The position numbers and the translations under genes are program-made. DNA of 64,000 bases from Knoellia subterranea KCTC 19937 (GTDB taxonomy: Bacteria; Actinomycetota; Actinomycetes; Actinomycetales; Dermatophilaceae), in the NCBI RefSeq assembly GCF_000768685.1, contig NZ_AVPK01000006.1, forward strand, positions 1-64,000, read 5' to 3'. The notes under the pieces were generated by a model. It was not told the origin of the DNA. It saw nothing but the letters and a program-made list of their open reading frames with translations, and did not search any database. Below are positions 34,585 through 42,937 of the stretch, one piece after another (within the stretch, counting starts at the first letter, position 1; the number at the start of each line of letters is the position of its first letter).

Positions 34585-35274
34585 ATGTCAACATCCACCG
34601 CATCACCATCAACGGCGATTGCAGGCCGACGCGAGCCCACTGGTATCCCCGGCGGTGTCCTCGCTGCGATTGTCGGCCCACTCGTCCTTGCTGTCTGCAA
34701 CCTGGCAGTGGGTCTCACCCCGGGCCAGAGCGATGTCGAGGAGACGGTCGACATCATTCGCGTGGCAGGCGAGAACCCGACGATGTTCCAGGTATCGAGC
34801 GCGATCGGTTTCGTGGCCGCGGCCCTCCTCGTCCCCGGTATCTGGACCGTCGCCACGACATTGCGGCCTCGGACGCCGTGGCTGGCCTCCGTTGGCGGTT
34901 GGATGATGGCCACCGGATACATCATGTTCTGCGTCCTCGGGATCGAGTCCCTGATCAATCTGGCGGTCGCGCAGGGAGGCGATCCGGTCTCGTTTGCCAC
35001 CGCTATTGACGAGCACACCTCCCCGGTGATGTTCGCTGTCTATTTCGTCTTCGGGCTCGGGGCACTCGGTGGCGGTTTGATCCTGGGCATCGCGATGCTA
35101 CGACAGCGCGACGCCGTGCCTGCGTGGGCGGGTTGGGCCATGATCGTGTCAGAGCCCGTCCGTGTGATCGGCCTGCTGACCGGTCTCAGCGTGGTCGGGC
35201 CACCGCTGGCGTCGGTCCTCATCGCCGTCGGGTTCGCTGGGGTGCTGCTGCGCCGGAGCGACGCGCTGGCCTGA
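34585..35274 (+). CDS. Six-helix membrane protein, unknown function (229 aa)
   Basis: Six hydrophobic segments are visible (VLAAIVGPLVLAVCNLAVGL, SSAIGFVAAALLVPGIWTV, ASVGGWMMATGYIMFCVLGI, FAVYFVFGLGALGGGLILGI, WAMIVSEPVRVIGLLTGLSV, LASVLIAVGFAGVLL), after a Ser/Thr-rich start. The pattern resembles DUF4386-like membrane proteins, but I cannot name the family with certainty. It is divergent from the two-component genes and has AGGAAGGCAGGCC ahead of the ATG. Confidence 0.8.
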   Translation: MSTSTASPSTAIAGRREPTGIPGGVLAAIVGPLVLAVCNLAVGLTPGQSDVEETVDIIRVAGENPTMFQVSSAIGFVAAALLVPGIWTVATTLRPRTPWLASVGGWMMATGYIMFCVLGIESLINLAVAQGGDPVSFATAIDEHTSPVMFAVYFVFGLGALGGGLILGIAMLRQRDAVPAWAGWAMIVSEPVRVIGLLTGLSVVGPPLASVLIAVGFAGVLLRRSDALA

Positions 35275-35338
35275 GGCGCAGCCCGATGGTCACGTCGGAC
35301 TGACGTCTCACCTTCCGGCTGAAGCTTCCAAAACGCGG

Positions 35339-35378
35339 GTATGCCGTGTGGTCCCCAATTCGGGACCACACGGCATAC
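35339..35378. terminator. 17-bp perfect stem with 6-base loop, flanked by GGCATAC motifs
   Basis: GTATGCCGTGTGGTCCC and its exact complement enclose CAATTC. The arms start and end with the GTATGCC/GGCATAC heptamer that is over-represented in this genome. It follows the 3' end of the membrane-protein gene, so it is a likely terminator. Confidence 0.65.
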
Positions 35379-35423
35379 GTGCGTCTGGCGCGGTCGCGGG
35401 CGGACGGCATACGGTCTGGGTTC

Positions 35424-36230
35424 ATGGCGACGCACCCGACGAAGTGGCCCCCGGGTTCGCCCTGCTGGATCGAGATCATGGCGGGCGATCTCGAGTGGAC
35501 CCAGCGGTTCTACTCCGCCGTGCTCGGGTGGGAGTTCGAGGACCTGGGCGAGGAGTTCGGGCACTACACGAATGCCCACCTCGGAGGGCGGCGGGTCGCG
35601 GGCATCTCCCCGCCGATCCCGGGTGACGACGAGTGGCCGTCGGTGTGGACGACGTATCTCGCGAGCGACAACGTCGACGCCACGGCGGCCGCGGCGGTGG
35701 CTGGGGGAGCGCAGGTCCTCATGGACCCGCTCGAGATCGGCTGGCTCGCCCGGGCCGCGTTGTGGATCGACCCGGTGGGCGCGGCGTTCGGGGCGTGGGA
35801 GGCGCGCAAGCACACGGGATATGTCGCGCACGGCGAACACGGTACGGTCGGCTGGGTCGACCTGGCGACGCCGGAGCTCGAGGTGTCCCGAGACTTCTAC
35901 GGCTCGGTGTTCGGGTTGACCTATGAGGACATGAGCGTGGACGAGGCCACCTATCTCACCTTCACACCACCGGGCGTGGAGTGGGCCGTCGGCGGGATGG
36001 GCGCGCAGGTGCCCGGAGACGCGTTGGGTCCGCGCTGGTGCGTCGCCTTCCAGGTCGACGACCTCGAGACGGCACGGCAGCGGGTTCTCGACGAGGGTGG
36101 GGAGGCACCCGACGAGCCGTGGGAGGCCGAGCAGGGCGAGATCCTCACCGTGCTCGGCCCCGACGGCGAGGAGTTCTCCCTCATGACCTCAACTTTCCCG
36201 CCCGAAGTGGGTTCCTCTCACCTCGCTTGA
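35424..36230 (+). CDS. Double-VOC-domain protein (268 aa)
   Basis: Two VOC modules: CWIEIMAGDLEWTQRFYSAVLGWEFED...AGISPP, then VGWVDLATPELEVSRDFYGSVFGLTYED...LGPRWCVAFQVDDLETARQRVLDEGG. This matches the 'VOC family, 27-kDa antigen Cfp30B-like' group, function unknown. ATG 35424 lies at the start of the first conserved strand. The last ten residues and stop (PPEVGSSHLA) are encoded inside repeat copy B, so the native C-terminus was probably altered by the repeat. Confidence 0.87.
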   Translation: MATHPTKWPPGSPCWIEIMAGDLEWTQRFYSAVLGWEFEDLGEEFGHYTNAHLGGRRVAGISPPIPGDDEWPSVWTTYLASDNVDATAAAAVAGGAQVLMDPLEIGWLARAALWIDPVGAAFGAWEARKHTGYVAHGEHGTVGWVDLATPELEVSRDFYGSVFGLTYEDMSVDEATYLTFTPPGVEWAVGGMGAQVPGDALGPRWCVAFQVDDLETARQRVLDEGGEAPDEPWEAEQGEILTVLGPDGEEFSLMTSTFPPEVGSSHLA

Positions 36231-36254
36231 TCGCCGCGACCAAGCGAAGTGAGA
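36190..36254. repeat. REP-like intergenic hairpin repeat, copy B (inverted)
   Basis: Reverse complement of the copy A consensus: CCCGCCCGAAGTGGGTTCC, then CTCACCTCGCTTG/CAAGCGAAGTGAG as hairpin arms. It lies at the end of the VOC gene, between convergent genes, and supplies its stop codon. Confidence 0.75.
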
Positions 36255-36294
36255 GCCAGCGAAGCGAAGTCAGACGCCGGCGGCGCGGCAGGAC

Positions 36295-38019
36295 TCACCG
36301 AGCGCGGGCCACGCGCTTCTCGTCCCAGACGGCCTCGGGAGTTTCGACGACCCGACCGTCGGACCCGAACACGAGGAACCGGTCGAAGCCGCGCGCGAAC
36401 CAGCGGTCGTGCGTCACAGCGAGCACCGTCCCCTCGAACGCACCGAGCGCGATCTCCAGCGCCTCGGCCGAGTGCAGGTCGAGGTTGTCGGTCGGCTCGT
36501 CGAGGAGCAGCAGCGTTGCACCCGAGAGTTCGAGCAAGAGGATCTGGAACCGCGCCTGCTGCCCACCCGACAGCGAGTCGAAGGTCTGCTCGCCCTGGCG
36601 CGCCAGCTCGTAGCGGTCGAGCACCCGCGATGCCTCCTCGCGCCCCCGTCCGGCCCGGTGCTCGTCCCCGCGGTGCAGGATCTCGAGCAAGGTCCGACCG
36701 CGCAGCGCAGGGGAGTCGTGCGTCTGGGCGAACCAGCCCGGTCGCACCCGTGATCCCAACCGCGCAGAACCGCTGTGCCGCACCGGTTCTGGCGCGATGT
36801 CACCCACGGGACGATGCTCGATGTCGGGGTCCGATCCGCCGGCGGCAAGCAGGCGCAGGAAGTGCGACTTGCCCGACCCGTTGGACCCGAGCACGGCCAC
36901 GCGCTCGCCGAACCACACCTCGAGGTCGAACGGCTGCATCAAAGGATCAACGTCCCGCGACCCTGTCTCCTGGATACCCGGCGCCAGCAGCTCCAGCCCC
37001 GTGCACACGACAGCGCGTTTGGCCGTCCGGCCACCGGCGAGGCGCATCCGGACGTTCTGTGGGATGGCGACCTTTTCGGGCGGGCCGGCCTTCTCGAAGC
37101 GATCGAGCCGGTTGACCGCGGCCTGGAGGCGTGAGGCCATGTCGGAGTTGTAGGCCGCCTTCTGCCGATACATGACGACGAGCGCCTTGAGCTTGGCGTG
37201 CTCCTCGTCCCAGCGGCGGCGCATCTCCTCGAGCCGGTCGTTGCGGTCGACGCGTGCCTGGTGCCAGGTCGCGAACGAGCCGGGGTGGGTCCACGCCGTC
37301 GCGCCCAGCGCACCCGGCTCGAGAGTCACGACAGCCGTTGCCACGCGTGACAGCAGCTCACGGTCGTGGCTGATGAAGAGCACGGTCTTGTCCGACGCGA
37401 TGAGCCGGTCCTCGAGCCACCGCTTCGCCGGCACGTCGAGGTAGTTGTCCGGCTCGTCGAGCAGCAGCAGGTCCGCGGGCCCGCTGAGCAACGCCTCGAG
37501 CACCACCCGCTTCTGTTCGCCTCCCGACAGGGAGGTGACGGCTCTCCACTGAGCCCGCTCGAACGGCATACCCAAGGCCTGTGTCGTGACCGTGTCCCAC
37601 ACGGTCGTCTCGAACTCGTAGCCACCCGCGTCGCCCCAGTCCGCGAGCGCCTGCGCGTACGCCATCTGGGACGGCTCGTCGTCGACCTCCATGATCCTCA
37701 GCTCAGCCTTGTCGACAGCGGTCGCGGCCTTCCGAATGCGTTCTGGCGCAACGGAGATGAGCAGGTCGCGCACCGTGGAGTCGTCGCGGACCTTGCCGAT
37801 GAACTGGTTCATGACGGCGAGCGTGCCGCTGAGAGTGATCGCACCCTCGTGAGCCGTGAGGTCGCCGGAGATGATCCGGGTCAGCGTCGTCTTTCCGGTG
37901 CCGTTCGGTCCGATGAGCGCGACCCGCTGCCCGTCGCCGACGCGGAACTGCACCCCGTCGAGCAGGGGGCGTCCGTCGGGGAGCGTGAACCCGACCTGGT
38001 TGACCTCGAGATGTGCCAC
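36295..38019 (-). CDS. ABC-F family ATPase
   Basis: Two ABC domains without membrane parts: Walker A GPNGTGKTT, signature LSGGEQKRVV and Walker B LLLLDEPDNYLD, then GSNGSGKSH, LSGGQQARFQ and LLLLDEPTDNLD. The linker between them (RNDRLEEMRRRWDEEHAKLKALVV) is the charged helical ABC-F linker. ABC-F proteins act on ribosomes, some in antibiotic resistance and some in translation under stress. The second Walker B lacks nothing visible. Start GTG 38019 was chosen because the first strand (AHLEVNQVGFTLPDG) begins there. 574 aa. Confidence 0.92.
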   Translation of the reverse strand: MAHLEVNQVGFTLPDGRPLLDGVQFRVGDGQRVALIGPNGTGKTTLTRIISGDLTAHEGAITLSGTLAVMNQFIGKVRDDSTVRDLLISVAPERIRKAATAVDKAELRIMEVDDEPSQMAYAQALADWGDAGGYEFETTVWDTVTTQALGMPFERAQWRAVTSLSGGEQKRVVLEALLSGPADLLLLDEPDNYLDVPAKRWLEDRLIASDKTVLFISHDRELLSRVATAVVTLEPGALGATAWTHPGSFATWHQARVDRNDRLEEMRRRWDEEHAKLKALVVMYRQKAAYNSDMASRLQAAVNRLDRFEKAGPPEKVAIPQNVRMRLAGGRTAKRAVVCTGLELLAPGIQETGSRDVDPLMQPFDLEVWFGERVAVLGSNGSGKSHFLRLLAAGGSDPDIEHRPVGDIAPEPVRHSGSARLGSRVRPGWFAQTHDSPALRGRTLLEILHRGDEHRAGRGREEASRVLDRYELARQGEQTFDSLSGGQQARFQILLLELSGATLLLLDEPTDNLDLHSAEALEIALGAFEGTVLAVTHDRWFARGFDRFLVFGSDGRVVETPEAVWDEKRVARAR

Positions 38020-38092
38020 GAGAGTCGATTGTCCAAGCCGGTATGCCGTCCCGTCACCCGACTTTCGACGGTTCCGGTCCGCGGCAGCCACC

Positions 38093-38516
38093 TCAGCCCG
38101 GGGGAAGCAGGCCGATCGCGAGCGCCATGCCCGTGATGACGAGGAATTCGTTGAGCACCGTGTGGCCGGTGACGGCGAACTTGCGGGGGTCGAACGCGTC
38201 GTGCACGAAGACCCGGGCAGCCGTGAAGCCCAGCCAGAGGATCCATGACGTGATGAGTGCGTTGGTCAGGTAGGAGCCGCCATAGAACTCGTGGCTCAGC
38301 GACGTCGCACCCGCCAGGACCCACGCCGTGACGAAACTGGCGACGATCATCATCGGGTAGACCGCGTTGGATCCGCCTTGCACCGACTCGTCGGTGTGGC
38401 CGATCGCCTTCATCCATCGCTCGCCCATGACCTTGGGTGGTAGTAGACGAAGCCCACGATCATGCTCGCGACAACGGCGAGGGCGACAGCGAGGTAGTTG
38501 ATCTCAGGGTCTGCAT
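38093..38516 (-). pseudogene. DUF1761 membrane protein with two C-run frameshifts
   Basis: The second part (MGERWMKAIGHTDESV...VYPMMIVASFVTAWVLAG...) and the first part (EINYLAVALAVVASMIVGFVYYHP) lie in different frames. Adding one base to the G run at 38435-38437 joins them (YYHPKVMGERWMKAIG), and one base at 38507-38509 connects the ATG at 38516 (MQTPEINYLAV). The restored protein has about 140 residues and four membrane helices, typical of DUF1761. Decay or homopolymer sequencing errors are both possible. Confidence 0.7.
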
Positions 38517-38527
38517 GAGCGGAGACT

Positions 38528-38557
38528 AGGTCCTCCCGGGTCTCCCCGGGAGGACCT
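38528..38557. terminator. 13-bp perfect stem after ridA
   Basis: AGGTCCTCCCGGG and its complement CCCGGGAGGACCT surround a 4-base loop (TCTC). It lies just after the ridA stop on the minus strand and overlaps the region ahead of the DUF1761 gene. Confidence 0.6.
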
Positions 38558-38578
38558 CGCGCAGAAGTTCAGCCCGCG

Positions 38579-38980
38579 TCAGTCGACGGCTGTCCCTTCG
38601 AGCTCGACGAGCTGTCCGGGGATGGCGAGCCGGGTCACCCCCAGCATGGTTGTCGTGGGTGCGACTCGGGCCGCGCCGAGTCGACCCGCGAGCACGCCGT
38701 AGTGCCGGAAGAGCAGGTCCACATTCGTCGTGAAGACGCTCAGCCGGACAAGGTTGGCGAGCCCCATTCCGGCAGCGGTGAGCACTGCCTCGAGGTTGTC
38801 GAGCGCCAGTGCCAACTGGGCGGCCATGTCACCCTCGTGCTGGGGTGTGCCGTCGGCCCCCATCGCCGTCTGCCCGGAGCAGTAGAGGGTGCGCCCCTGT
38901 CCGGTCACCAGTTCTCCCTGGTTGAAGCCCATCTCCAGTGACCACGTCACCGGGTTGATTGCCGTGCGTTCGATTGCCAT
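38579..38980 (-). CDS. RidA-family protein (133 aa)
   Basis: GRTLYCSGQTAMGADG and LALDNLEAVLTAAGMGLANLVRLSVFTT are the hallmark RidA/YjgF blocks, and the C-terminus has TTTMLGVTRLAIPGQLVELEGTAV. RidA proteins hydrolyse reactive enamine/imine intermediates; the canonical catalytic Arg position is occupied by a different context here, so it may be a Rid subfamily member with another substrate. It is divergent from the WYL regulator, which probably controls it. Confidence 0.88.
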   Translation of the reverse strand: MAIERTAINPVTWSLEMGFNQGELVTGQGRTLYCSGQTAMGADGTPQHEGDMAAQLALALDNLEAVLTAAGMGLANLVRLSVFTTNVDLLFRHYGVLAGRLGAARVAPTTTMLGVTRLAIPGQLVELEGTAVD

Positions 38981-39057
38981 CTCTGCTCCCTTGGTCCTTG
39001 ATCTCGTATGCCGGGTTGCCGCGTTCTCGGGCGCGGCCCACCTTGTCGGGCAATCAC

Positions 39058-39070
39058 GACACCTTGTGTC
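39058..39070. promoter_or_regulatory. Palindrome GACACCTTGTGTC between ridA and the WYL regulator
   Basis: The 13-base inverted repeat (arms GACAC/GTGTC) lies in the divergent spacer, 24 bases before the regulator GTG. Such sites often serve WYL/YafY-type regulators. The assignment is inferred from position and symmetry. Confidence 0.5.
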
Positions 39071-39094
39071 AGGTATTCCTGCGAGGATCTGGGC

Positions 39095-40135
39095 GTGCGT
39101 GCGGATCGGCTGGTGTCCCTGGTGCTGATGCTGCGCCAGCACGGCCGGCTGTCCGCTGCGGAACTGGCGCGCGAACTCGAGGTCTCCACGCGAACAGTGC
39201 TGCGCGACATGGAGGCCCTGTCGTCGGCCGGCGTTCCGGTCTATGCCGAGCGTGGGCGCCACGGTGGTTTCGCACTGCTCCCGGGCTTCCGCACCGAACT
39301 CACCGGCATGGGCGATGACGAGGTCCTTGCCCTCCTCGTGGCCGGGTCACGGCGCGGGGCCCAGCTCCTCGGTCTGGGACCGCAGCTCTCCGCCGCGATG
39401 CTCAAGGTGGTCGACGCTCTCCCGGCCAGACATCGGGGCGCGGCGTCCGATGTGGCGGAGCGCCTGTTGATCGATCCGACGACCGATCTCCTTGCGCGGC
39501 GCGAATCGTTCGACGACGCCCCCACTGAGGCGATGCGTGAGGTGCGCCGTGCGGTGATCTCCGGACTGAAACTGCGAATCCGCTATCTCCCGGCTGCCCC
39601 TGTGGAGGCGCGGTCGGACACTCCGGCGATGCGATCGCCGACCTGGCGGACGGTCGACCCGATCGGTCTGGTGACGGTCCGCGACCACGGCTACCTGCTG
39701 GCGACGAAGTCCGGTGAGGACCGCACCTATCGGCTCTCACGGATCGAGGCGGCCGAGGCGCTGGAGGAACGCGCGGACCGTCCCGACCGCGTCGATCTCG
39801 GCCAGGTGTGGCGCGAGCGGAGTGAGGCCTTCCGGAACAGCGGTGACCTGCTCACTGTCGACGTGCGTGTCAACCCCGCGCGCCGCATCGAGCTCGCGAG
39901 CACGGCCGTGGCCATGCACGACGAGCGGGTCGAGGGCGACGGATGGGTTCGTGCCACTGCAACCTTCCAGGATGAGCGGCACGCCATCTGGGCGCTGTGG
40001 CAGTTGGGGGTCGGTGCCGAGGTGCTCGATCGGCCGGAGTTGCGGGCGGCCGTGCGTGATCGCGCGGCGGCGGTGCTCGCGCACTACGACGAGGAGGCTG
40101 GCGCCGTCCCCCGCGAGAGAGCCAAGGATGGCTGA
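39095..40135 (+). CDS. YafY/WYL-family transcriptional regulator (346 aa)
   Basis: The N-terminal DeoR-like HTH (RLVSLVLMLRQHGRLSAAELARELEVSTRTVLRDMEALSSAGVPVYAERGRHGGFALL) is followed by a WYL domain (LKLRIRYLPA, DPIGLVTVRDHGYLLATKSG, YRLSRIEAAEAL) and a WCX-type C-terminus. WYL domains sense small ligands or nucleic acids. Start GTG 39095 fits the domain. It is divergent from ridA and shares a spacer palindrome. Confidence 0.9.
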   Translation: MRADRLVSLVLMLRQHGRLSAAELARELEVSTRTVLRDMEALSSAGVPVYAERGRHGGFALLPGFRTELTGMGDDEVLALLVAGSRRGAQLLGLGPQLSAAMLKVVDALPARHRGAASDVAERLLIDPTTDLLARRESFDDAPTEAMREVRRAVISGLKLRIRYLPAAPVEARSDTPAMRSPTWRTVDPIGLVTVRDHGYLLATKSGEDRTYRLSRIEAAEALEERADRPDRVDLGQVWRERSEAFRNSGDLLTVDVRVNPARRIELASTAVAMHDERVEGDGWVRATATFQDERHAIWALWQLGVGAEVLDRPELRAAVRDRAAAVLAHYDEEAGAVPRERAKDG

Positions 40136-40160
40136 GGGTGCCGCAGGTAGGTTGACGAGC

Positions 40161-40643
40161 ATGAGCGCCGGAATTACACGGATGAAGCCCACGCTGGAGG
40201 CCGAGGTCGAGATCGCCGCGACACCCGAGCGGGTCTGGGCGATCCTCGCCGACCCGGCCGCGATGGTCCGGCACAGCCCCATGGTCGTGGCGTCGTGGGT
40301 ACGCGTCCGTCCCGTCCGGCAGGGCACGCGTGCCTACAACCTCAACCGCAAGGGTCTCCTGCTCTGGCCGATGCGGACAAAGGTCATCGAGTACGACGAG
40401 CCGCGCCGCTACGCCTTCGTCGCCAAGGACAACCAGGCGGTGTGGTCTTTCACGCTGGAGCCGACGGAGATCGGGACGCGGGTCGTCCAGCGTCGCGAGA
40501 CGCCACGTGGCGTGACAGAGATGTCGCTCAAGCTGGGCAAGCTCTTCCCCGGTGGGGCAGGCGGGCTCGAGACCGAGCTGACGTCGGGGATGCGCCGCAC
40601 CCTCGACAGCATCAAGCGCGAGGCAGAGGGGCGGTCCGCCTGA
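40161..40643 (+). CDS. SRPBCC-fold protein (160 aa)
   Basis: EAEVEIAATPERVWAILADPAAMVRHSPMV is the usual SRPBCC/START-like opening, followed by VWSFTLEPTEIGTRVVQRRET and a C-terminal helix (GGLETELTSGMRRTLDSIKREAE). These proteins bind hydrophobic ligands; the ligand is unknown. It is 25 bases after the WYL regulator and may share its transcript. Confidence 0.87.
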   Translation: MSAGITRMKPTLEAEVEIAATPERVWAILADPAAMVRHSPMVVASWVRVRPVRQGTRAYNLNRKGLLLWPMRTKVIEYDEPRRYAFVAKDNQAVWSFTLEPTEIGTRVVQRRETPRGVTEMSLKLGKLFPGGAGGLETELTSGMRRTLDSIKREAEGRSA

Positions 40644-40727
40644 GGGTGCCTCGGGCACCTTGAGGACAAACTCGAGTTCGAGCAGCCGCTTGTAGTCCCG
40701 CCAGCGACGCCAAGCGATTCGACAGGA

Positions 40728-41102
40728 TCAGCGGTCGACGTTCCAGGACGCTTCGCTCGGAGGTGTGCCGGAGTCGATGATCGATCTCACGATGTCGAGG
40801 GCCTCCGCCAAAGGAACAGTGTCGGCATCTTCGTATGTGTCCACCTGGCCGTTCTCGAGGACGTAGCCGTCGCTCGAGCCGACCGCACCCGGTGTTACTG
40901 CGTGCTCGCCAGGATCACCTTCACCCCACAGAAGCATCACCATGGCGCGGATGCCGTTGGTCACGACCGTGAGGATGCGGCCATCGTCACTTTCGAAGTA
41001 CGTGGTCAGCGTGCCTTTCCCGACTTGGTTGGACACGAGCTCAGCGGCCTCCGGACCCGTCACGGATCGTTCCCCGTCGACGATTCTCCATGCTTCGGTC
41101 AC
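40728..41102 (-). CDS. Imm1-like immunity protein without a visible toxin (124 aa)
   Basis: The sequence has the Imm1 features: GKGTLTTYFESDDGRILTVVTNGIRAMVMLLW and VPLAEALDIVRSIIDSG. Imm1 proteins neutralise polymorphic toxins, often DNases or deaminases, delivered by secretion systems. No toxin gene, repeat-rich polymorphic-toxin protein or secretion gene is found within the window, so this is an orphan immunity gene or a bystander copy. Regulation not visible. Confidence 0.7.
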   Translation of the reverse strand: MTEAWRIVDGERSVTGPEAAELVSNQVGKGTLTTYFESDDGRILTVVTNGIRAMVMLLWGEGDPGEHAVTPGAVGSSDGYVLENGQVDTYEDADTVPLAEALDIVRSIIDSGTPPSEASWNVDR

Positions 41103-41160
41103 GTCCGCAGGCTAACGGCGGCCGCCGTCGTCGGGAGTCTCTGAAGGTAGGTTGGCAAGC

Positions 41161-42348
41161 ATGGCTGCCGATGCTCAGCACCCGCTCGATCTGTTCGGAA
41201 TCGATGGGCTGCTGTCCGCCGAGGACCGCGACATGCGGGACACGGTGCGCTCGTTCCTCGATGCGCAGGTCCGCCCGCACGTCGCTGGCTGGTACGAGTC
41301 CGGTTCGGTTCCTGTCCGCGAACTCGCCCCCCGACTCGGTGAGCTGGGTCTTCTCGGGATGCACCTCGAGGGGTACGGCTGCGCTGGGACGAGCGCCACG
41401 GCATACGGACTCGCTTGTGCCGAGCTCGAAGCGGTCGACTCCGGGATCCGATCGCTCGTCTCGGTCCAGGGGTCGCTCGCGATGTTCGCGATCTGGCGCT
41501 TCGGCAGCGAGGAGCACAAGCAGGAGTGGCTCCCGCGGATGGCGCGCGGCGAGGCGATCGGGTGCTTCGGGCTGACCGAGCCGGACTTCGGGTCCAACCC
41601 CGCCGGCATGCGGATGCGCGCCCGGCGTGACGGGGACGACTGGGTCCTCGATGGCACGAAGATGTGGATCACCAACGGGTCCGTCGCCGACGTCGCGGTC
41701 GTGTGGGCGCGCACCGATGCGTCCGACGGTGAGACGGTGCGCGGGTTCGTCGTGCCGACGTCGACGCCCGGGTTCACGGCACGCGCGATCAGCGGCAAGC
41801 TCTCGCTGCGGGCGTCCGTCACGGCCGAGCTCGTCTGCGAGGGCGTGCGCGTGCCGGCGTCGGCGATGCTGCCCGAGGCTCGCGGGCTGTCCGGCCCACT
41901 GTCGTGCCTGTCGGAGGCGCGATTCGGAATCATCTTCGGCGCGCTCGGCGCGGCCCGGGACTCGCTCGAGGTGACGCTGGCCTATGTGGCCGAGCGCGAC
42001 ATGTTCGACAAGCCCCTCGCCGGCTACCAGATCACCCAGACCAAGCTCGCCGACATGGCGCTCGAGCTCGGCAAGGGCATGCTCCTCGCGCTGCACCTCG
42101 GCGCCCTCAAGGACGCCGGGGCGCTGCGATCCGAGCAGGTCTCGCTCGGCAAACTGAACTCGTGCCGCGAGGCAATCACAATCGCCCGTGAGTGCCGAAC
42201 TCTATTGGGCGCCAACGGAATTGCGCTCGAGTACTCACCGATGCGGCACGCCAACAACCTCGAGTCGGTCCTCACCTACGAGGGTACGAGCGAGGTCCAC
42301 CAGCTCATCATCGGACAGGCCCTGACCGGGCTCCCGGCGTTCCGATGA
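41161..42348 (+). CDS. Acyl-CoA dehydrogenase, glutaryl-CoA-dehydrogenase-like
   Basis: The three-domain ACAD layout is present: N-terminal helices, the FAD/beta domain (GCFGLTEPDFGSNPAGM, WITNGSVADVAVVWAR), and C-terminal helices ending in YSPMRHANNLESVLTYEGTSEVHQLIIGQALTG. The Glu in TYEGTSEVH is the catalytic base. This ending, with its short C-terminal tail, is typical of glutaryl-CoA dehydrogenase and related decarboxylating dehydrogenases. 395 aa, start ATG 41161. It is divergent from the Imm1 gene and no other lysine-degradation gene is close. Confidence 0.88.
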   Translation: MAADAQHPLDLFGIDGLLSAEDRDMRDTVRSFLDAQVRPHVAGWYESGSVPVRELAPRLGELGLLGMHLEGYGCAGTSATAYGLACAELEAVDSGIRSLVSVQGSLAMFAIWRFGSEEHKQEWLPRMARGEAIGCFGLTEPDFGSNPAGMRMRARRDGDDWVLDGTKMWITNGSVADVAVVWARTDASDGETVRGFVVPTSTPGFTARAISGKLSLRASVTAELVCEGVRVPASAMLPEARGLSGPLSCLSEARFGIIFGALGAARDSLEVTLAYVAERDMFDKPLAGYQITQTKLADMALELGKGMLLALHLGALKDAGALRSEQVSLGKLNSCREAITIARECRTLLGANGIALEYSPMRHANNLESVLTYEGTSEVHQLIIGQALTGLPAFR

Positions 42349-42428
42349 ACACGTCGATCGGTCCGGCTAGGAATATCTAGGCCATTACCTAGATTGAACT
42401 AGCGGCCCACATCGAGGAGGAGAGAAGG

Positions 42429-42797
42429 ATGGCTGACACGTCGTTCGCTGCGGACTACGAGGCAGCGCGTGAGCGCTTCGACGCGGGGGAGTTCGCCGAG
42501 GCTGCACCCCTGTTCGCCACCCTCGTCGACCGTTCCGCGCTCGAGCCGCCGCTGCACGGCACGACCGAGCTGCGCCTCTACCTCGCCCGGAGCTACTACC
42601 ACTCGGCCCAGCTCGCGCGCGCCGAGGAGATCCTGCGCGCCATGCTCGTCGACAACCCCGACGACCACTACGCCCTGCTCCTGCTCGGCCGCACCCTGCA
42701 GCGGCAGAGCCGGCACGACGAGGCCAAGCCGCACCTGGCCATGGCCAAGCTGCTCGGTGGCTACGACATCGACGGCCCCGCGTTCGACGAAGACTGA
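42429..42797 (+). CDS. TPR-repeat protein (122 aa)
   Basis: Three tetratricopeptide-like helical hairpins are visible (DYEAARERFDAGEFAEAAPLFATLVD, LRLYLARSYYHSAQLARAEEILRAML, DDHYALLLLGRTLQRQSRHDEAKPHLAMAKLL). It is a soluble scaffold of unknown partner. GAGGAGAGAAGG precedes the ATG. It may belong to the acyl-CoA dehydrogenase transcript. Confidence 0.85.
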   Translation: MADTSFAADYEAARERFDAGEFAEAAPLFATLVDRSALEPPLHGTTELRLYLARSYYHSAQLARAEEILRAMLVDNPDDHYALLLLGRTLQRQSRHDEAKPHLAMAKLLGGYDIDGPAFDED

Positions 42798-42814
42798 CGG
42801 CTCCGGTCACCAAC

Positions 42815-42835
42815 TTCTGCGCCGGTCGCGCGAAC
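42815..42835 (+). repeat. Half copy of the palindromic repeat found at 55365-55459
   Basis: ACTTCTGCGCCGGTCGCGCG matches the left half of the 55363-55382 copy exactly, but the right half has diverged (AACGCTGGG). It lies between the TPR gene and the promoter of the secreted protein. Confidence 0.5.
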
Positions 42836-42843
42836 GCTGGGCG

Positions 42844-42859
42844 CCAACCTTGTACAAAC
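42844..42859 (+). promoter_or_regulatory. CCAACCTTGTACAAAC element upstream of the secreted protein
   Basis: This 16-base element shares 14 positions with CCAACCTTTGACAAAC at 44728-44743. It contains the palindrome TTGTACAA, which is the type of core bound by LitR/CarH MerR regulators. A regulator of that family lies at 43289-44248. It is about 80 bases upstream of the secreted protein gene. Confidence 0.55.
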
Positions 42860-42937
42860 CCTTGACGCCTGAACGGGTGCGCGATTCGCTGGGGGCCCAG
42901 GCCCCGAGATCCGGGGGCGAAGAGCAAGGAGATCCAC

